Shown here in pieces: positions 43,892-52,765 of a DNA stretch of 64,000 bases. Origin of the DNA: Pseudomonas sp. Bout1 (GTDB taxonomy: Bacteria; Pseudomonadota; Gammaproteobacteria; Pseudomonadales; Pseudomonadaceae); assembly GCF_034314165.1 (NCBI RefSeq), contig NZ_JAVIWK010000001.1, positions 3,425,001 through 3,489,000 of the forward strand, in the 5' to 3' direction. Below the pieces are notes generated by a model. It was not told the DNA's origin. It saw nothing but the letters and a program-made list of their open reading frames with translations, and did no database searches. Position 1 is the first letter of the stretch, and every line of letters starts with the position of its first letter. A program made the translations under genes and the position numbers.

Positions 43892-43901
43892 GAGTCTTTT
43901 C

Positions 43902-44576
43902 ATGTCCGTCTATAGCGCGCTCATTTTCGATCTTGACGGGACGCTCATCGACAGCGCATTCGATATCGCCAAAGCCCTGAATGTCGGCTTTGCGCTGAAC
44001 GACTGGCCTGAACTGGACCCCGTGCATGTCGAAAGTTTTCTCGGCAACGGGCCTCGGCGCTTGATCGTCGACATCCTCGAAGACCTCGGCATTGCTTATG
44101 ACGAGGAGCAGGTGCAGCGCGCGCTTGACGGCTATTTGCAGGCTTACATGGACGACCCGGCGGGCAGTACGCGGTTTTACCCGCATGTGCGTGACGACCT
44201 TCAGGCACTGCGCGATGCGGGGATACGCCTGGGGATCTGCACCAACAAAAACCACGCCGTCACCGGCAAGTTGCTGGAGCAGCTGGGCTTGGCCGGGTTG
44301 TTCGACGTGGCCTTGGGCGCCGACGCGGTACCGGCATGCAAACCGGACCCCGGGCACCTGCTCGCGGTGGCCGAGGCCATGAACCTGGTAGACCAGGCCT
44401 GGGCCTATGTGGGTGACACCCGGGTGGACCAGGTGACGGCGCAGGCGGCGGGCGTGGTGTTTTTTGCAGTGCCTTGGGGCGGTGGTCCCAATGTGGAAGT
44501 TTCTCGTGAGCAGCGCTTGAACCGTTTGGCTGATCTGTTACAACGCAGCCCACAAATCGCCAAGGAGCGGATATGA
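43902..44576 (+). CDS. HAD-family phosphatase, phosphoglycolate phosphatase (Gph)-like
   Basis: A 224-residue HAD hydrolase. The nucleophile motif is LIFDLDGTLIDSAF (Asp10, Asp12), motif II is LGICTNKNHAVTGKLLEQL, and motif III/IV are KPDPGHLLAVAEAM and YVGDTRVDQVTAQAAG. The helical cap lies at about residues 20-85. Members dephosphorylate phosphoglycolate or small sugar phosphates. Within this operon it could remove a by-product or an overflow phosphate of the kinase pathway. TAGGAG precedes ATG 43902, and the gene overlaps the RpiR regulator gene by 4 bp. Confidence 0.88.
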   Translation: MSVYSALIFDLDGTLIDSAFDIAKALNVGFALNDWPELDPVHVESFLGNGPRRLIVDILEDLGIAYDEEQVQRALDGYLQAYMDDPAGSTRFYPHVRDDLQALRDAGIRLGICTNKNHAVTGKLLEQLGLAGLFDVALGADAVPACKPDPGHLLAVAEAMNLVDQAWAYVGDTRVDQVTAQAAGVVFFAVPWGGGPNVEVSREQRLNRLADLLQRSPQIAKERI

Positions 44577-45412
44577 GCGACAGTTTGCTGCAACGCATTA
44601 TTGATGAAAGCAAAGACATGCACCGGGCCGAGCGACGGGTGGCGAACTTTGTCTCTACCTCGCCGGCCAAGGTCCTGCAAATGAGCATGGCCAAGCTCTC
44701 GGAAACCTGTGCGGTCAGCGACCCGACCGTGATGCGGTTCTGCCGACGTTTTGGTTTTGAGAGTTACCAGGCATTCAAGCTGCACTTGGTGCAGAGCCTG
44801 GTGCCGTCGGCGCCGTTTGCCTACGAGCAAATCATCCCTGATGACAGCATCGAAAACATTGTGCGCAAGACCTGCCGCAATTCGCTGAACGCGATCCAGC
44901 GGCTGGAGGAAGACCTTCAGCCGGAAAAAGTCGCCGACGCTGCCCGCCTGTTGCTGGCCGCCAGTTGGACCGGGATCTACGCCACCGGCATTTCCGTGGT
45001 CAACGCGCTGGACGCCGAGCACAAGTTTCAGCGCCTGGGCATGCGTTGCCAGGCCCTGTTGGGTGGCAAGCGCCAGGAAATGCATGCCGAAGGCGCACGT
45101 GCCGGCGAAGTCGCGCTGATTTTTTCCCAGTCGGGGCACACCCGCCAGATGGTCGATGTGGCCATCGCGGCACGCAAGGCCGGGGCGAAAGTGGTGTCGA
45201 TTGCTGCCGATGACAGCCCGCTGGCGAAGGTCAGCGACGTGCTGATCGCGGTAAAGCCCTATGAACATACCGAGCTGATGACGCCCCTGGCGTCGCGGCT
45301 CAACCATCACCTGGTGACCAACATGCTGGTCGCGGCGATTGCGATTGCAAGTGGCAGTCAGTTCCCCGACCAACTGACCGCCTTGGACTCATGGCGAACC
45401 GACAAGATTTGA
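44573..45412 (+). CDS. MurR/RpiR family transcriptional regulator
   Basis: A 279-residue regulator. Residues 1-77 form the RpiR-type HTH (MHRAERRVANFVSTSPAKVL, then SETCAVSDPTVMRFCRRFGF), and residues about 120-260 form a SIS sugar-isomerase domain with GEVALIFSQSGHTRQMVDVA. SIS domains bind sugar phosphates, so it probably senses a phosphorylated intermediate of the kinase pathway. It overlaps the HAD gene (ATGA) and lies 40 bp before the RpiA paralogue gene, matching the family's namesake association. It is the likely regulator of both operons of the island. Confidence 0.9.
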   Translation: MSDSLLQRIIDESKDMHRAERRVANFVSTSPAKVLQMSMAKLSETCAVSDPTVMRFCRRFGFESYQAFKLHLVQSLVPSAPFAYEQIIPDDSIENIVRKTCRNSLNAIQRLEEDLQPEKVADAARLLLAASWTGIYATGISVVNALDAEHKFQRLGMRCQALLGGKRQEMHAEGARAGEVALIFSQSGHTRQMVDVAIAARKAGAKVVSIAADDSPLAKVSDVLIAVKPYEHTELMTPLASRLNHHLVTNMLVAAIAIASGSQFPDQLTALDSWRTDKI

Positions 45413-45452
45413 CCCACAGCCTGTGGGAACACTGCCCAAGTAGGAGGCGTAA

Positions 45453-46163
45453 ATGAGTAACCAACAGAACGAAGCCAAGAAAGTCGCGGCGCGCCGAGTG
45501 ATCGAAGAGTTCGTGCACGACGGCATGAAGCTGGGCCTCGGTTCCGGGACCACTTCGCACTTCTTCGTTCGTGAACTGGGCAAGCTGGTTGCCGAAGGCC
45601 TGCAAGTGACCTGCACCACCACCTCCCGCTCCACCAACGACGTGGCGCGTGAAGTGGGCATCGAGATTACCGACCCGAACGAAATCGGTGAGCTGGACCT
45701 GACCGTCGACGGCCCCGACGAGATTGATCGCCAGTTCAACATGATCAAGGGTGGCGGTGCTTGCTTGCTATGGGAAAAGATCATTGCCCACGCCTCCAAA
45801 CGCATGATCTGCGTGTGTGACGAAACCAAAATCGTCGATAGCCTGGGGCAGTTCCCGCTGCCGGTGGAAGTGGTGCAGTTTGGCTGGAAGCAGACCGAGC
45901 GCCTGGTGAAGCGGGTATTGGCAGAGCAGGGCATTACCGAGGTCAACATCATCCGCCGCCTGCGCAACGCTGAACCGGTGGTCACTGACAGCGGCAACTT
46001 TATTCTCGATTGCCATTGTGGCCCGGTCATCAGCGACCCGGCACCGTTGGAGATCGAACTCAACCGTATTCCTGGCGTAGTGGAAAACGGCCTGTTCACC
46101 CGAGAGGCGGTGGGCATGGTGGTGGGATGTTTCGACGGGTCTTCCTACGTGCGGATGCGATAA
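45453..46163 (+). CDS. Ribose-5-phosphate isomerase A paralogue
   Basis: A 236-residue RpiA-fold protein, slightly longer than E. coli RpiA (219). The phosphate loop is GLGSGTTSHFFV, the catalytic acidic motif is VDGPDEID, and the active-site lysine lies in MIKGGGACLLWEKI. Later come FPLPVEVV, SGNFILDCHCGPV and IPGVVENGLF. Differences from housekeeping RpiA (SGTTSHFF instead of TGSTAAHF, and a polar N-terminal extension) suggest a pathway-specific paralogue, perhaps acting on another aldose phosphate. GTAGGAGG precedes ATG 45453. It sits between the rpiR-type regulator and the ribose-type ABC transporter. Confidence 0.88.
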   Translation: MSNQQNEAKKVAARRVIEEFVHDGMKLGLGSGTTSHFFVRELGKLVAEGLQVTCTTTSRSTNDVAREVGIEITDPNEIGELDLTVDGPDEIDRQFNMIKGGGACLLWEKIIAHASKRMICVCDETKIVDSLGQFPLPVEVVQFGWKQTERLVKRVLAEQGITEVNIIRRLRNAEPVVTDSGNFILDCHCGPVISDPAPLEIELNRIPGVVENGLFTREAVGMVVGCFDGSSYVRMR

Positions 46164-46230
46164 CTGTATCCGCTGCCTGGAGCAAGGCTGCACCTGCGTG
46201 AAAGAAGGCGAAAGACAGTATTAAACCTAC

Positions 46231-46238
46231 AATAATAA
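46231..46238 (+). promoter_or_regulatory. Hfq/Crc motif upstream of the sugar receptor gene
   Basis: AATAATAA, a perfect AAYAAYAA, directly precedes the CGGAGA ribosome binding site of the gene at 46254. Confidence 0.6.
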
Positions 46239-46253
46239 GTCGGAGATACTTCC

Positions 46254-47342
46254 ATGAAAAAAGTCGATCTATCAAACGTAAGCCGCCGTAACGTGCTGGC
46301 TGGCGGTGTAGTCCTTGGGTTGGGCGCGATGCTTGGGCGCAGCGCCTTTGCAGCGACGCCACTGTCGATTGCCTACTCCAACAAGAGTTTGGACTACTAC
46401 TTCTTCGTGATCCAGGAGGAGTCAGTCAAGCGAGCCGTGCAGGCACTTTCCGGAAAATTCCAGGCGACCAACGCCAGCTTCGACACCACCACCCAGCTGG
46501 GGCAGTGGCAGAGCCTGATGCTGTCCCAGCCGACGGCGATCATCAGTGACCCCATCGACAGCCAGGCGATTGTTTCGGCGATCAAGCGCTACAACCAACG
46601 CAAGATTCCGGTGGGCATCATTGATACCCCGGCCGACGGCGGCGATGTGGCGATCACCGTCAGCTTCGATAACTTCAAGGGTGGCGTGATGGCCGCCGAA
46701 GAAATCGTCAAGCGCCTGGTGGACAAATACGGTAGCCCCAAAGGCACGGTTCTCAACTGTTTCGGCGCCCTGGCGTCGGTGGCCTGGCGCCTGCGCAAGG
46801 AAGGTATGGACTCGGTATTTGCCAAGTACCCAGAGATCAAATACCTGGCCCGGCCGACCGAAGGCCAGTTGGACAAAATGCAATCGGTAACGCTGTCCAC
46901 CCTCTCGGAATTCCCCGACCTGGACGCGGTGCATGCCCCTTCGGACTCACCTTCGCGCGGTATCGTCGCGGCCCTGAAACAGAAAGACCGCTGGAAGAAA
47001 ATCGGTGAAAAAGGCCATGTCATTTTCATCAACATCGATGGCGAGCCGGCAGCCCTTGAGTGGATCAAGGACCGCTACATGGACGGGTGCGTGTCCCAGG
47101 ACCCAGTGGCTTACGGCCAGATTGCCGTCGAGATGATCACCAAGCACGCGCTCAAGGGCGAGGCCGTTCCCCTGGGCACCTACCAGAACAAGGATTACTT
47201 CTGGGAGACCGGTGAAATTGTGCAGAGCAAGACCGGCCCTGCGCTGATTATTCCGGCGTTCCTGATCACCCCGGAAAACGCCGACGACAAACGCCACTGG
47301 GGCTACGTCGCCGAGAAAGTGTGGGGTGTGTCCTCCAAGTGA
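46254..47342 (+). CDS. Sugar ABC transporter substrate-binding protein (ribose/RbsB-like, type I)
   Basis: A 362-residue periplasmic receptor of the Peripla_BP_4 type. The leader MKKVDLSNVSRRNVLAGGVV contains a twin-arginine-like SRRNVL motif, and the cleavage site is near AFA-AT. Mature features include LSIAYSNKSLDYYFF, PTAIISDPIDSQAIVSAIKRYN and VTVSFDNFKGGVMAAEEIVK. It likely binds a pentose or polyol and works with the ATPase and permease at 47412-49944. A possible Tat leader is unusual for RbsB-type receptors. An Hfq/Crc motif precedes its ribosome binding site. Confidence 0.9.
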   Translation: MKKVDLSNVSRRNVLAGGVVLGLGAMLGRSAFAATPLSIAYSNKSLDYYFFVIQEESVKRAVQALSGKFQATNASFDTTTQLGQWQSLMLSQPTAIISDPIDSQAIVSAIKRYNQRKIPVGIIDTPADGGDVAITVSFDNFKGGVMAAEEIVKRLVDKYGSPKGTVLNCFGALASVAWRLRKEGMDSVFAKYPEIKYLARPTEGQLDKMQSVTLSTLSEFPDLDAVHAPSDSPSRGIVAALKQKDRWKKIGEKGHVIFINIDGEPAALEWIKDRYMDGCVSQDPVAYGQIAVEMITKHALKGEAVPLGTYQNKDYFWETGEIVQSKTGPALIIPAFLITPENADDKRHWGYVAEKVWGVSSK

Positions 47343-47402
47343 TGGGCTGTCGTTGCAGAGTGAACCTCTGCTGCGATGTTTCTGCGACATGGTGATGGTG
47401 AG

Positions 47403-47410
47403 AACAATAA
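47403..47410 (+). promoter_or_regulatory. Hfq/Crc motif at the start of the ABC ATPase gene
   Basis: AACAATAA, a perfect AAYAAYAA, ends two bases before ATG 47412. The ribosome binding site is weak. Confidence 0.55.
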
Positions 47411-47411
47411 A

Positions 47412-48919
47412 ATGACCTTACACCCAACGCCCGCCGACACGATTCTTGCGATCGATAACGTCGCCAAAAGCTATGGCCCGGTGCACGCCTTGCGGGGGTG
47501 TCCACGCAGATTCGTCGCGGCTCGATCCATGGGCTGCTGGGCGAAAACGGCGCGGGCAAGTCCACGCTGGTCGGGATCATCTCGGGCCAGGTCATCCCAA
47601 CCTCCGGGCAGATCCTGCTGGATGGGCGTGTGCTCAAACAGGTTGACGTCAAGGCGATGGAGCAGGCCGGGGTGTTTCTGGTGACCCAGGAGCCGATGAT
47701 CATCGGCAACCTGACGGCGGCAGAAAACCTGATGCTGGGCATCTGGCCGACCCGTAACGGGCTGATCGACTGGAAACAGTTGGGGGCCGATGCGGCCCGG
47801 ATGCTCGATGGTTCGGGCATCGACCCCCGGTCCCTGGCCGGCAGCCTCGACGCGGTGGCGCGGCGCAAGCTGAACATCCTGCGGGCGATGTTTTCCGGGG
47901 GCAAGGTCATCATTCTCGACGAACCAACGGCGTCGTTGACGGTGGTCGACCGGCGACAGCTGTTCGACTTCATGCTGCGCCTCAAAAGCGAAGGCGTGAC
48001 CTTCATCTTCATTTCCCACTACAACGACGAAATTCTCGAGATCTGCGACGCGGTCACCGTGTTGCGTGACGGCAGCCTGGCCGGCACGCGCGATGACCTC
48101 ACCGCGTTGACCTCCGAGCAGCTCACCGAATTGGTGATTGGCCACGGCGTGGCGTTGTTCCAGCGCAAGCGCCGTGACCATGACGGCAAGGCCCCGGCGG
48201 TTTCGTTGCGCGGTGTGCGGGGCAAATGCCTGGCGTTGGAACGCCTCGATATTGCCCCCGGCGAAGTGGTGGGGTTCACCGGCCTCCCGGGCGCGGGTGC
48301 CAAGGAAATGGCTCGTGCGATCTTCGGGCTGCACCCGTCGATGGGCACGCTTTCGATCAATGGCGAGGCCGTGCGGCCGTTGCCCAGGTCTCCCAGCGAC
48401 GCCTTCGCGGCGGGCATCGCCTACCTCTCCGATGATCGGCGCAAGGACGGGGCGGTAGGGCAGATGTCGATCGGCAGCAATATCGCCATGTCCTCACTGG
48501 GCGCACGGACCCGGCTGGGTTTCATCGACACCCAGGCTGAAACCTCGGTGATCGATCACTATTTTACGGCGATGGGGGTCAAGTCGCCCAACCCGGATTA
48601 CTCGGTCAACACCCTCAGCGGCGGCAACCAGCAGAAGGTCTGCCTGGGCCGGGTGCTTGCCACTCGGCCACGCTTGCTGATGGTCGACGAGCCGACCCGA
48701 GGCATCGACATGGGGGTGAAACAGGACGTGCTGCGCATCATCGACGCACTCAGCGATGCCGGCGTAGCGGTGATCATCGTCTCCAGCGACACCGATGAAC
48801 TGGTACGCGCGGTGGACCGGGTGTGCATCTTCGACCAAGGCACGATCAAGGAAACATTGACGGGAGAGGACATCACCGTCGAGCGCATTCGCGCATCCGT
48901 ACAAGGATCCAGCAGTTGA
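47412..48919 (+). pseudogene. Sugar ABC transporter ATPase (RbsA-like), frameshifted near the 5' end
   Basis: The first 28 codons (MTLHPTPADTILAIDNVAKS ... HALRG) are in one frame. The rest continues in the +2 frame from 47498 (VSTQIRRGSIHGLLGENGAG). The break falls in the G-run 47494-47498, as if one G were lost. Rejoined, the protein would be about 502 residues, normal for a double-domain sugar ATPase. The downstream frame alone (GTG 47498 to 48919, 473 residues) still holds Walker A GENGAGKST, Walker B VIILDEPTASL, and the second domain with LSGGNQQKVCLGR and LLMVDEPTRGID. The first domain's signature is degenerate. Real mutation, phase variation and a sequencing error in the G-run are all possible. 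Confidence 0.8.
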
Positions 48920-48945
48920 AAAAGAATAAGAGTGGAGACGCCGAA

Positions 48946-49944
48946 ATGGAAACTATCGCCAGGCCTGTCAACCGGGTGTCGCCTGCCGCGACCAAAGTCA
49001 ACGGCCCCGCTGTATTGGGCTGGGTTTTACACAATGTGGTGTGGATTTGGCTGATCGCGCTGGTGGCCCTGTTCGGTGCCTTCAACGAGTTCTTCTTCAC
49101 CCTGTTCAACCTGCAGAACGTGATGGTGCAGGCCACGGTGCTGGGCACCCTGGGGTTGGCGGTAGCGTTGCCGCTGCTGGTGGCGGAAATCGACCTGTCG
49201 ATCCCGGCCAATGCCGGATTTTCCTCGGCGGTGGGGGCACTGGCCTACTCCAGCTGGGGTTTGCCGTGGTACCTGGCCGTGGCCATCGGCCTGCTGGTGG
49301 GCACCTTGATCGGGTTCTTCAACGGGTTGTGCATTACTCGCCTGAAGATGGTCTCGCTGATTGAAACCCTGGCGATGATGATCATTTTGCAAGGCGCCTT
49401 GCTGGCCCTGACCCAGGGCACCACGTTGACCAACATGGCCGACGGTTATATCTGGATCGGCCAGGTGACGATTGATGGCTGGCCGCTGATGCCGGTGGTG
49501 TTTCTGCTGGCGCTGGTGGTGATGGGCGTCGTGCTGCGGCGCACGGTGCTGGGCCGTTCGATCTACGCGGTGGGCGGTAACCCGATTGCGTCGAACTCCG
49601 CCGGTATTCGCGTGGACCGGGTGAAGATCATCACTTACACCATTTCAGGCTTTTTGGCCGCGCTGGCAGGCTTTCTGCTGGCCTCCTGGCAGATGGCGAT
49701 TACGTCGAGCCAAGGCTCCAGCTACCTGCTTTATGCCATTGCGGCGCCGATTATCGGGGGCGTCAGTGTGTTTGGCGGGCGCGGCAACGTGAAGGGGGTA
49801 CTGGGCGGTGTGTTACTGCTGACGGTCATCCAGGTCGGCCTGGCCATTGTGAATGTACCTTCGTTCTACGTCGGCATGATAGGTGGCGTGATGATTTTTA
49901 TCGCGGTCGCCATCGACGCCATTCGCGTGCGTTATTTCGGTTAA
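48946..49944 (+). CDS. Sugar ABC transporter permease (RbsC-like)
   Basis: A 332-residue inner-membrane protein with 8-10 helices and the RbsC-type features GTLGLAVALPLLVAEIDLSIP and LGRSIYAVGGNPIASNSAGI, then ISGFLAALAGFLLAS and ISVFGGRG-like GGVSVFGGRGNVKG. It forms the membrane channel of the ribose-type transporter. ATG 48946 follows GTGGAGA; an AAGAATAA sequence upstream only loosely fits the Hfq/Crc consensus. It lies 26 bp after the ATPase frame and 24 bp before the aldehyde dehydrogenase gene. Confidence 0.9.
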   Translation: METIARPVNRVSPAATKVNGPAVLGWVLHNVVWIWLIALVALFGAFNEFFFTLFNLQNVMVQATVLGTLGLAVALPLLVAEIDLSIPANAGFSSAVGALAYSSWGLPWYLAVAIGLLVGTLIGFFNGLCITRLKMVSLIETLAMMIILQGALLALTQGTTLTNMADGYIWIGQVTIDGWPLMPVVFLLALVVMGVVLRRTVLGRSIYAVGGNPIASNSAGIRVDRVKIITYTISGFLAALAGFLLASWQMAITSSQGSSYLLYAIAAPIIGGVSVFGGRGNVKGVLGGVLLLTVIQVGLAIVNVPSFYVGMIGGVMIFIAVAIDAIRVRYFG

Positions 49945-49968
49945 CTCAACCCATTTCAGGAAACGCCA

Positions 49969-51498
49969 ATGTCTTTTACTGCGCACGGCAAGCACCTTAT
50001 CGCGGGGCAGTGGGTCGCGACCGACACGACCTTTTCCAACGCGCCTACCCACGGCCCGGTCAGTGACTTTTCGGCCGGTAGCGTCGAACTGGTGAACCGG
50101 GCCTGTGAAGCGGCCGAGGAGGCTTTCTGGAGTTTTGGCTACTCGACGCGGGAAGCGCGGGCGACGTTTCTGAATACGATTGCCGATGAAATCGAGGCGC
50201 GCGCCGAGACGATCACCGCCATCGGTTCACTGGAAACCGGCTTGCCCGAGGCACGGCTCCAGGGCGAACGTGGGCGCACCGTAGGGCAACTTCGGCTGTT
50301 TGCCGCGCATATTCTGGCGGGCGATTACCTCGACCGCCGGCATGACGTGCCACTGCCGGATCGTCAGCCGCTGCCGCGTCCGGACATTCGATTGATGCAG
50401 CGTCCCCTCGGGCCTGTAGCGGTGTTTGGGGCGTCGAACTTCCCCCTTGCGTTCTCCACTGCGGGAGGTGACGTAGCCTCTGCGCTGGCCGCCGGTTGCC
50501 CGGTGGTGGTCAAGGGGCACGAGGCGCACCCGGGGACGAGTGAGATCATGGCCGAAGCGATTCACGCTGCGATTGAAAAATGTGCGGTTCACCCAGGCGT
50601 GTTCAGCCTTGTCCACGGAGGCTCCCGGGCGGTGGGGCAGCGCCTGGTGCAGCATCCGCTGATCAAGGCGGTCGGCTTTACCGGTTCGCTTGCCGCAGGC
50701 CGGGCGCTGTTCGACCTGTGCGCCAAGCGCTTTGAGCCGATTGCGTTTTATGGTGAGTTGGGCTCGGTGAACCCGATGTTTCTGATGCCTCACGCCTTAC
50801 GCGAACGTGGGTTGGAGATTGCCAGGGGCTGGGCCGGTTCGCTGACCCAGGGCGCCGGGCAGTTCTGCACCAACCCGGGGGTTGCCGTGCTGGTCGAGGG
50901 CGAGGAGGCCACTGCGTTTATCCGGGCGGTAGTACAGGCGCTGGGACCGGTGGGCGCGCAAGTCATGCTTACCGAGGGAATTGCCGCGGCCTATCGGGCC
51001 GGGCGTGATCGGCTGGCGGAGTCGGTCGGTGTGCGCGAGGTGCTGACCACCACCTGTGAGCTGCGCCAGGCAACGCCCTATCTGTTTGCCACAACGGGCC
51101 GCGAATGGCTGGCCAATGCCTCACTCGGGCACGAAGTGTTTGGCCCGCTTGGCCTGGTTGTGACCGTGGCGAATGTTGATGAGTTATTGCAGGTGGCGCG
51201 TTCGCTTGAGGGGCAACTGACCTGCACCCTCCATATGGATGCGGCCGATACCGATGAAGTCCGGCGCCTGCTGCCGATTCTGGAGCGCAAGGCCGGGCGC
51301 ATCCTGGCCAATGGTTTCCCGACGGGGGTCGAGGTGAGCGAGGCGATGGTGCATGGCGGGCCGTATCCGGCGTCGACCAACTTTGGCGCCACTTCAGTGG
51401 GCACCATGGCTATCCGCAGATTCCTTCGGCCGGTCAGCTATCAGAACATTCCGAGCACGTTATTACCTTTGGATTTGCGGTACTTGTCGGCGCCATAG
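49969..51498 (+). CDS. Aldehyde dehydrogenase, alpha-ketoglutaric semialdehyde dehydrogenase type
   Basis: A 509-residue NADP-type ALDH. The cofactor/Lys region is FGASNFPLAFSTAGGDVASALAA with VVKGHEAHPGTS. The catalytic Glu lies in FYGELGSVNPMF and the nucleophile Cys300 in GAGQFCTNPGVAV. GGPYPASTNFGATSVGT lies near the C-terminus. These features fit the alpha-ketoglutaric semialdehyde/2,5-dioxovalerate dehydrogenase group. That enzyme ends the oxidative pentose (Weimberg) route after a XylX-like dehydratase, and such a protein is encoded at 39474-40616. It is the last gene of the rightward run, directly after the permease gene. Confidence 0.88.
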   Translation: MSFTAHGKHLIAGQWVATDTTFSNAPTHGPVSDFSAGSVELVNRACEAAEEAFWSFGYSTREARATFLNTIADEIEARAETITAIGSLETGLPEARLQGERGRTVGQLRLFAAHILAGDYLDRRHDVPLPDRQPLPRPDIRLMQRPLGPVAVFGASNFPLAFSTAGGDVASALAAGCPVVVKGHEAHPGTSEIMAEAIHAAIEKCAVHPGVFSLVHGGSRAVGQRLVQHPLIKAVGFTGSLAAGRALFDLCAKRFEPIAFYGELGSVNPMFLMPHALRERGLEIARGWAGSLTQGAGQFCTNPGVAVLVEGEEATAFIRAVVQALGPVGAQVMLTEGIAAAYRAGRDRLAESVGVREVLTTTCELRQATPYLFATTGREWLANASLGHEVFGPLGLVVTVANVDELLQVARSLEGQLTCTLHMDAADTDEVRRLLPILERKAGRILANGFPTGVEVSEAMVHGGPYPASTNFGATSVGTMAIRRFLRPVSYQNIPSTLLPLDLRYLSAP

Positions 51499-51663
51499 CA
51501 AGCGTTGAGATTGGCGGCGGTAAACGAAGTTTTTTGGGGCTTGTGTCGTTCCGTCGCCACAAAGCTTTTGCCACGGTTTTTGCGATAGCCATAGATTCAA
51601 CTGCTTTGCAGCCATTAAACCCGGCAATACCGGTGGTGGCCGTTCAGCGTCATTGAACTCAAT

Positions 51664-52590
51664 TTAAGGTAAAGACGTGCGCAGCGTGTATTCCGTAGCT
51701 GACTCTTGAAGCATATTACGCATCCAACGATGGGCCGGGTCACTGTCGAGCACCTTGTTCCACAGGGTGAACTCGCGTAGCAGCGGCAGTTCAAACGGCG
51801 GCGTCAGTGCGCGCAATGACAAAAAGTCGCCGTACAGGGTCGCCAGGCTGCGGGGTATCACCGCCACCCGCTGAGTGCCCACCAACAGGTGAGGCACGGT
51901 GTTGAAGCTGCTGGTAGTCAGCTCCACACGACGGGCCTGGCCGTAGCCCTGCAGGATTTTTTCGCTGAAGCTTGGTTCGCGGGCGCTGCCGAAGTTGACC
52001 GCGATATGGCCCAGCTTCAAATACCCTTCCAGGCTCAGGTGCTCACCCACCTGGCTGTTTTGCGCCCAGACTACACACTGGTAGTCGTCCTCAAATAACA
52101 ACTCCTTGGCATGCAGGTCGGACAAGTACTGGTCCGGCATGATCACAAAGTCCACTTCGCCCTGGGTAAGCATCTGGTTGTAGTGATCGGAGGCGTGTTG
52201 GATGTCCAGCGTGATGTACGGCGCGCGTTGCTGCAGGCGCTGCGCCAGCGGGCCGAGAATCACCGTGGTCACAAAGTCGGTGGCAATCAGCTTGAAGTGC
52301 CGCTTGCAGGTCAGCGGGTCGAATTCGGGCTTGTTGACGATGGTCGACTGAATGTCCAGCAACACCCGCCGCACCGGCTCGGCCAGGCCTTGGGCGAGTG
52401 GCGTCGGCAACATCTTGCGCCCCACCTGCACCAGCAACTCATCATCGAAATAATCGCGCAGGCGCCCGAGCAGGCCGCTGGCCGCCGACTGGCTGACGTT
52501 CAGGCGCGCGGCGGCGCGGGTGATGTTCTGCTCGGTAAGCAGCGTATCGAGCACCACCAGCAAGTTTAAATCCAGGTGATGAAAACGCAT
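51664..52590 (-). CDS. LysR family regulator of the DUF1302 operon (NodD-like)
   Basis: A 308-residue LysR protein. The opening MRFHHLDLNLLVVLDTLLTE and the HTH AAARLNVSQSAASGLLGRLR are typical of the NodD/aromatic-sensing branch. The effector domain runs from about residue 90 (KRHFKLIATDFVTTVILGPL). It is divergent from the DUF1302-DUF1329 operon, with a 175-bp gap holding an AATCGATT palindrome (52654-52661) and a sigma70-like promoter. It probably activates that operon in response to the transported compound. No terminator is evident in the 166-bp gap behind it. Confidence 0.9.
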   Translation of the reverse strand: MRFHHLDLNLLVVLDTLLTEQNITRAAARLNVSQSAASGLLGRLRDYFDDELLVQVGRKMLPTPLAQGLAEPVRRVLLDIQSTIVNKPEFDPLTCKRHFKLIATDFVTTVILGPLAQRLQQRAPYITLDIQHASDHYNQMLTQGEVDFVIMPDQYLSDLHAKELLFEDDYQCVVWAQNSQVGEHLSLEGYLKLGHIAVNFGSAREPSFSEKILQGYGQARRVELTTSSFNTVPHLLVGTQRVAVIPRSLATLYGDFLSLRALTPPFELPLLREFTLWNKVLDSDPAHRWMRNMLQESATEYTLRTSLP

Positions 52591-52659
52591 GGTCTTGCCT
52601 CTAGGTGAGCGTGGTGCGTTGTATCACTTTTTATGGATGGATGGCATCCCGATAATCGA

Positions 52660-52689
52660 TTGTTCGGATTGTTTGACCGTCCCTATGAT
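52660..52689 (+). promoter_or_regulatory. Candidate sigma70 promoter of the DUF1302 operon
   Basis: TTGTTC (52660-52665) and TATGAT (52684-52689) are separated by 18 bp, 77 bp upstream of the start at 52766. The -35 abuts an AATCGATT palindrome (52654-52661), a plausible LysR activation site. Confidence 0.45.
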
Positions 52690-52740
52690 TGATCCAGAGC
52701 CTGCAGGAGCGCAGCTTCGCAACAGACCTTTCAAGACAAA

Positions 52741-52748
52741 AATAACAA
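52741..52748 (+). promoter_or_regulatory. Hfq/Crc motif upstream of the DUF1302 gene
   Basis: AATAACAA, a perfect AAYAAYAA, lies just before the AGAGG ribosome binding site (52752-52756) of the gene at 52766. Confidence 0.6.
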
Positions 52749-52765
52749 GTCAGAGGTTGGTACAG

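Noticed and set aside
42215..43903. 562-residue minus-strand open frame over the FGGY kinase
   Set aside because: The plus strand has clear kinase motifs and the antisense frame looks like codon-bias shadow.
47498..48919. Programmed frameshifting as the explanation of the split ATPase frame
   Set aside because: The G-run lacks a typical slippery heptamer and stimulatory structure, and related sugar ATPases are not known to use it; a lost G is simpler.
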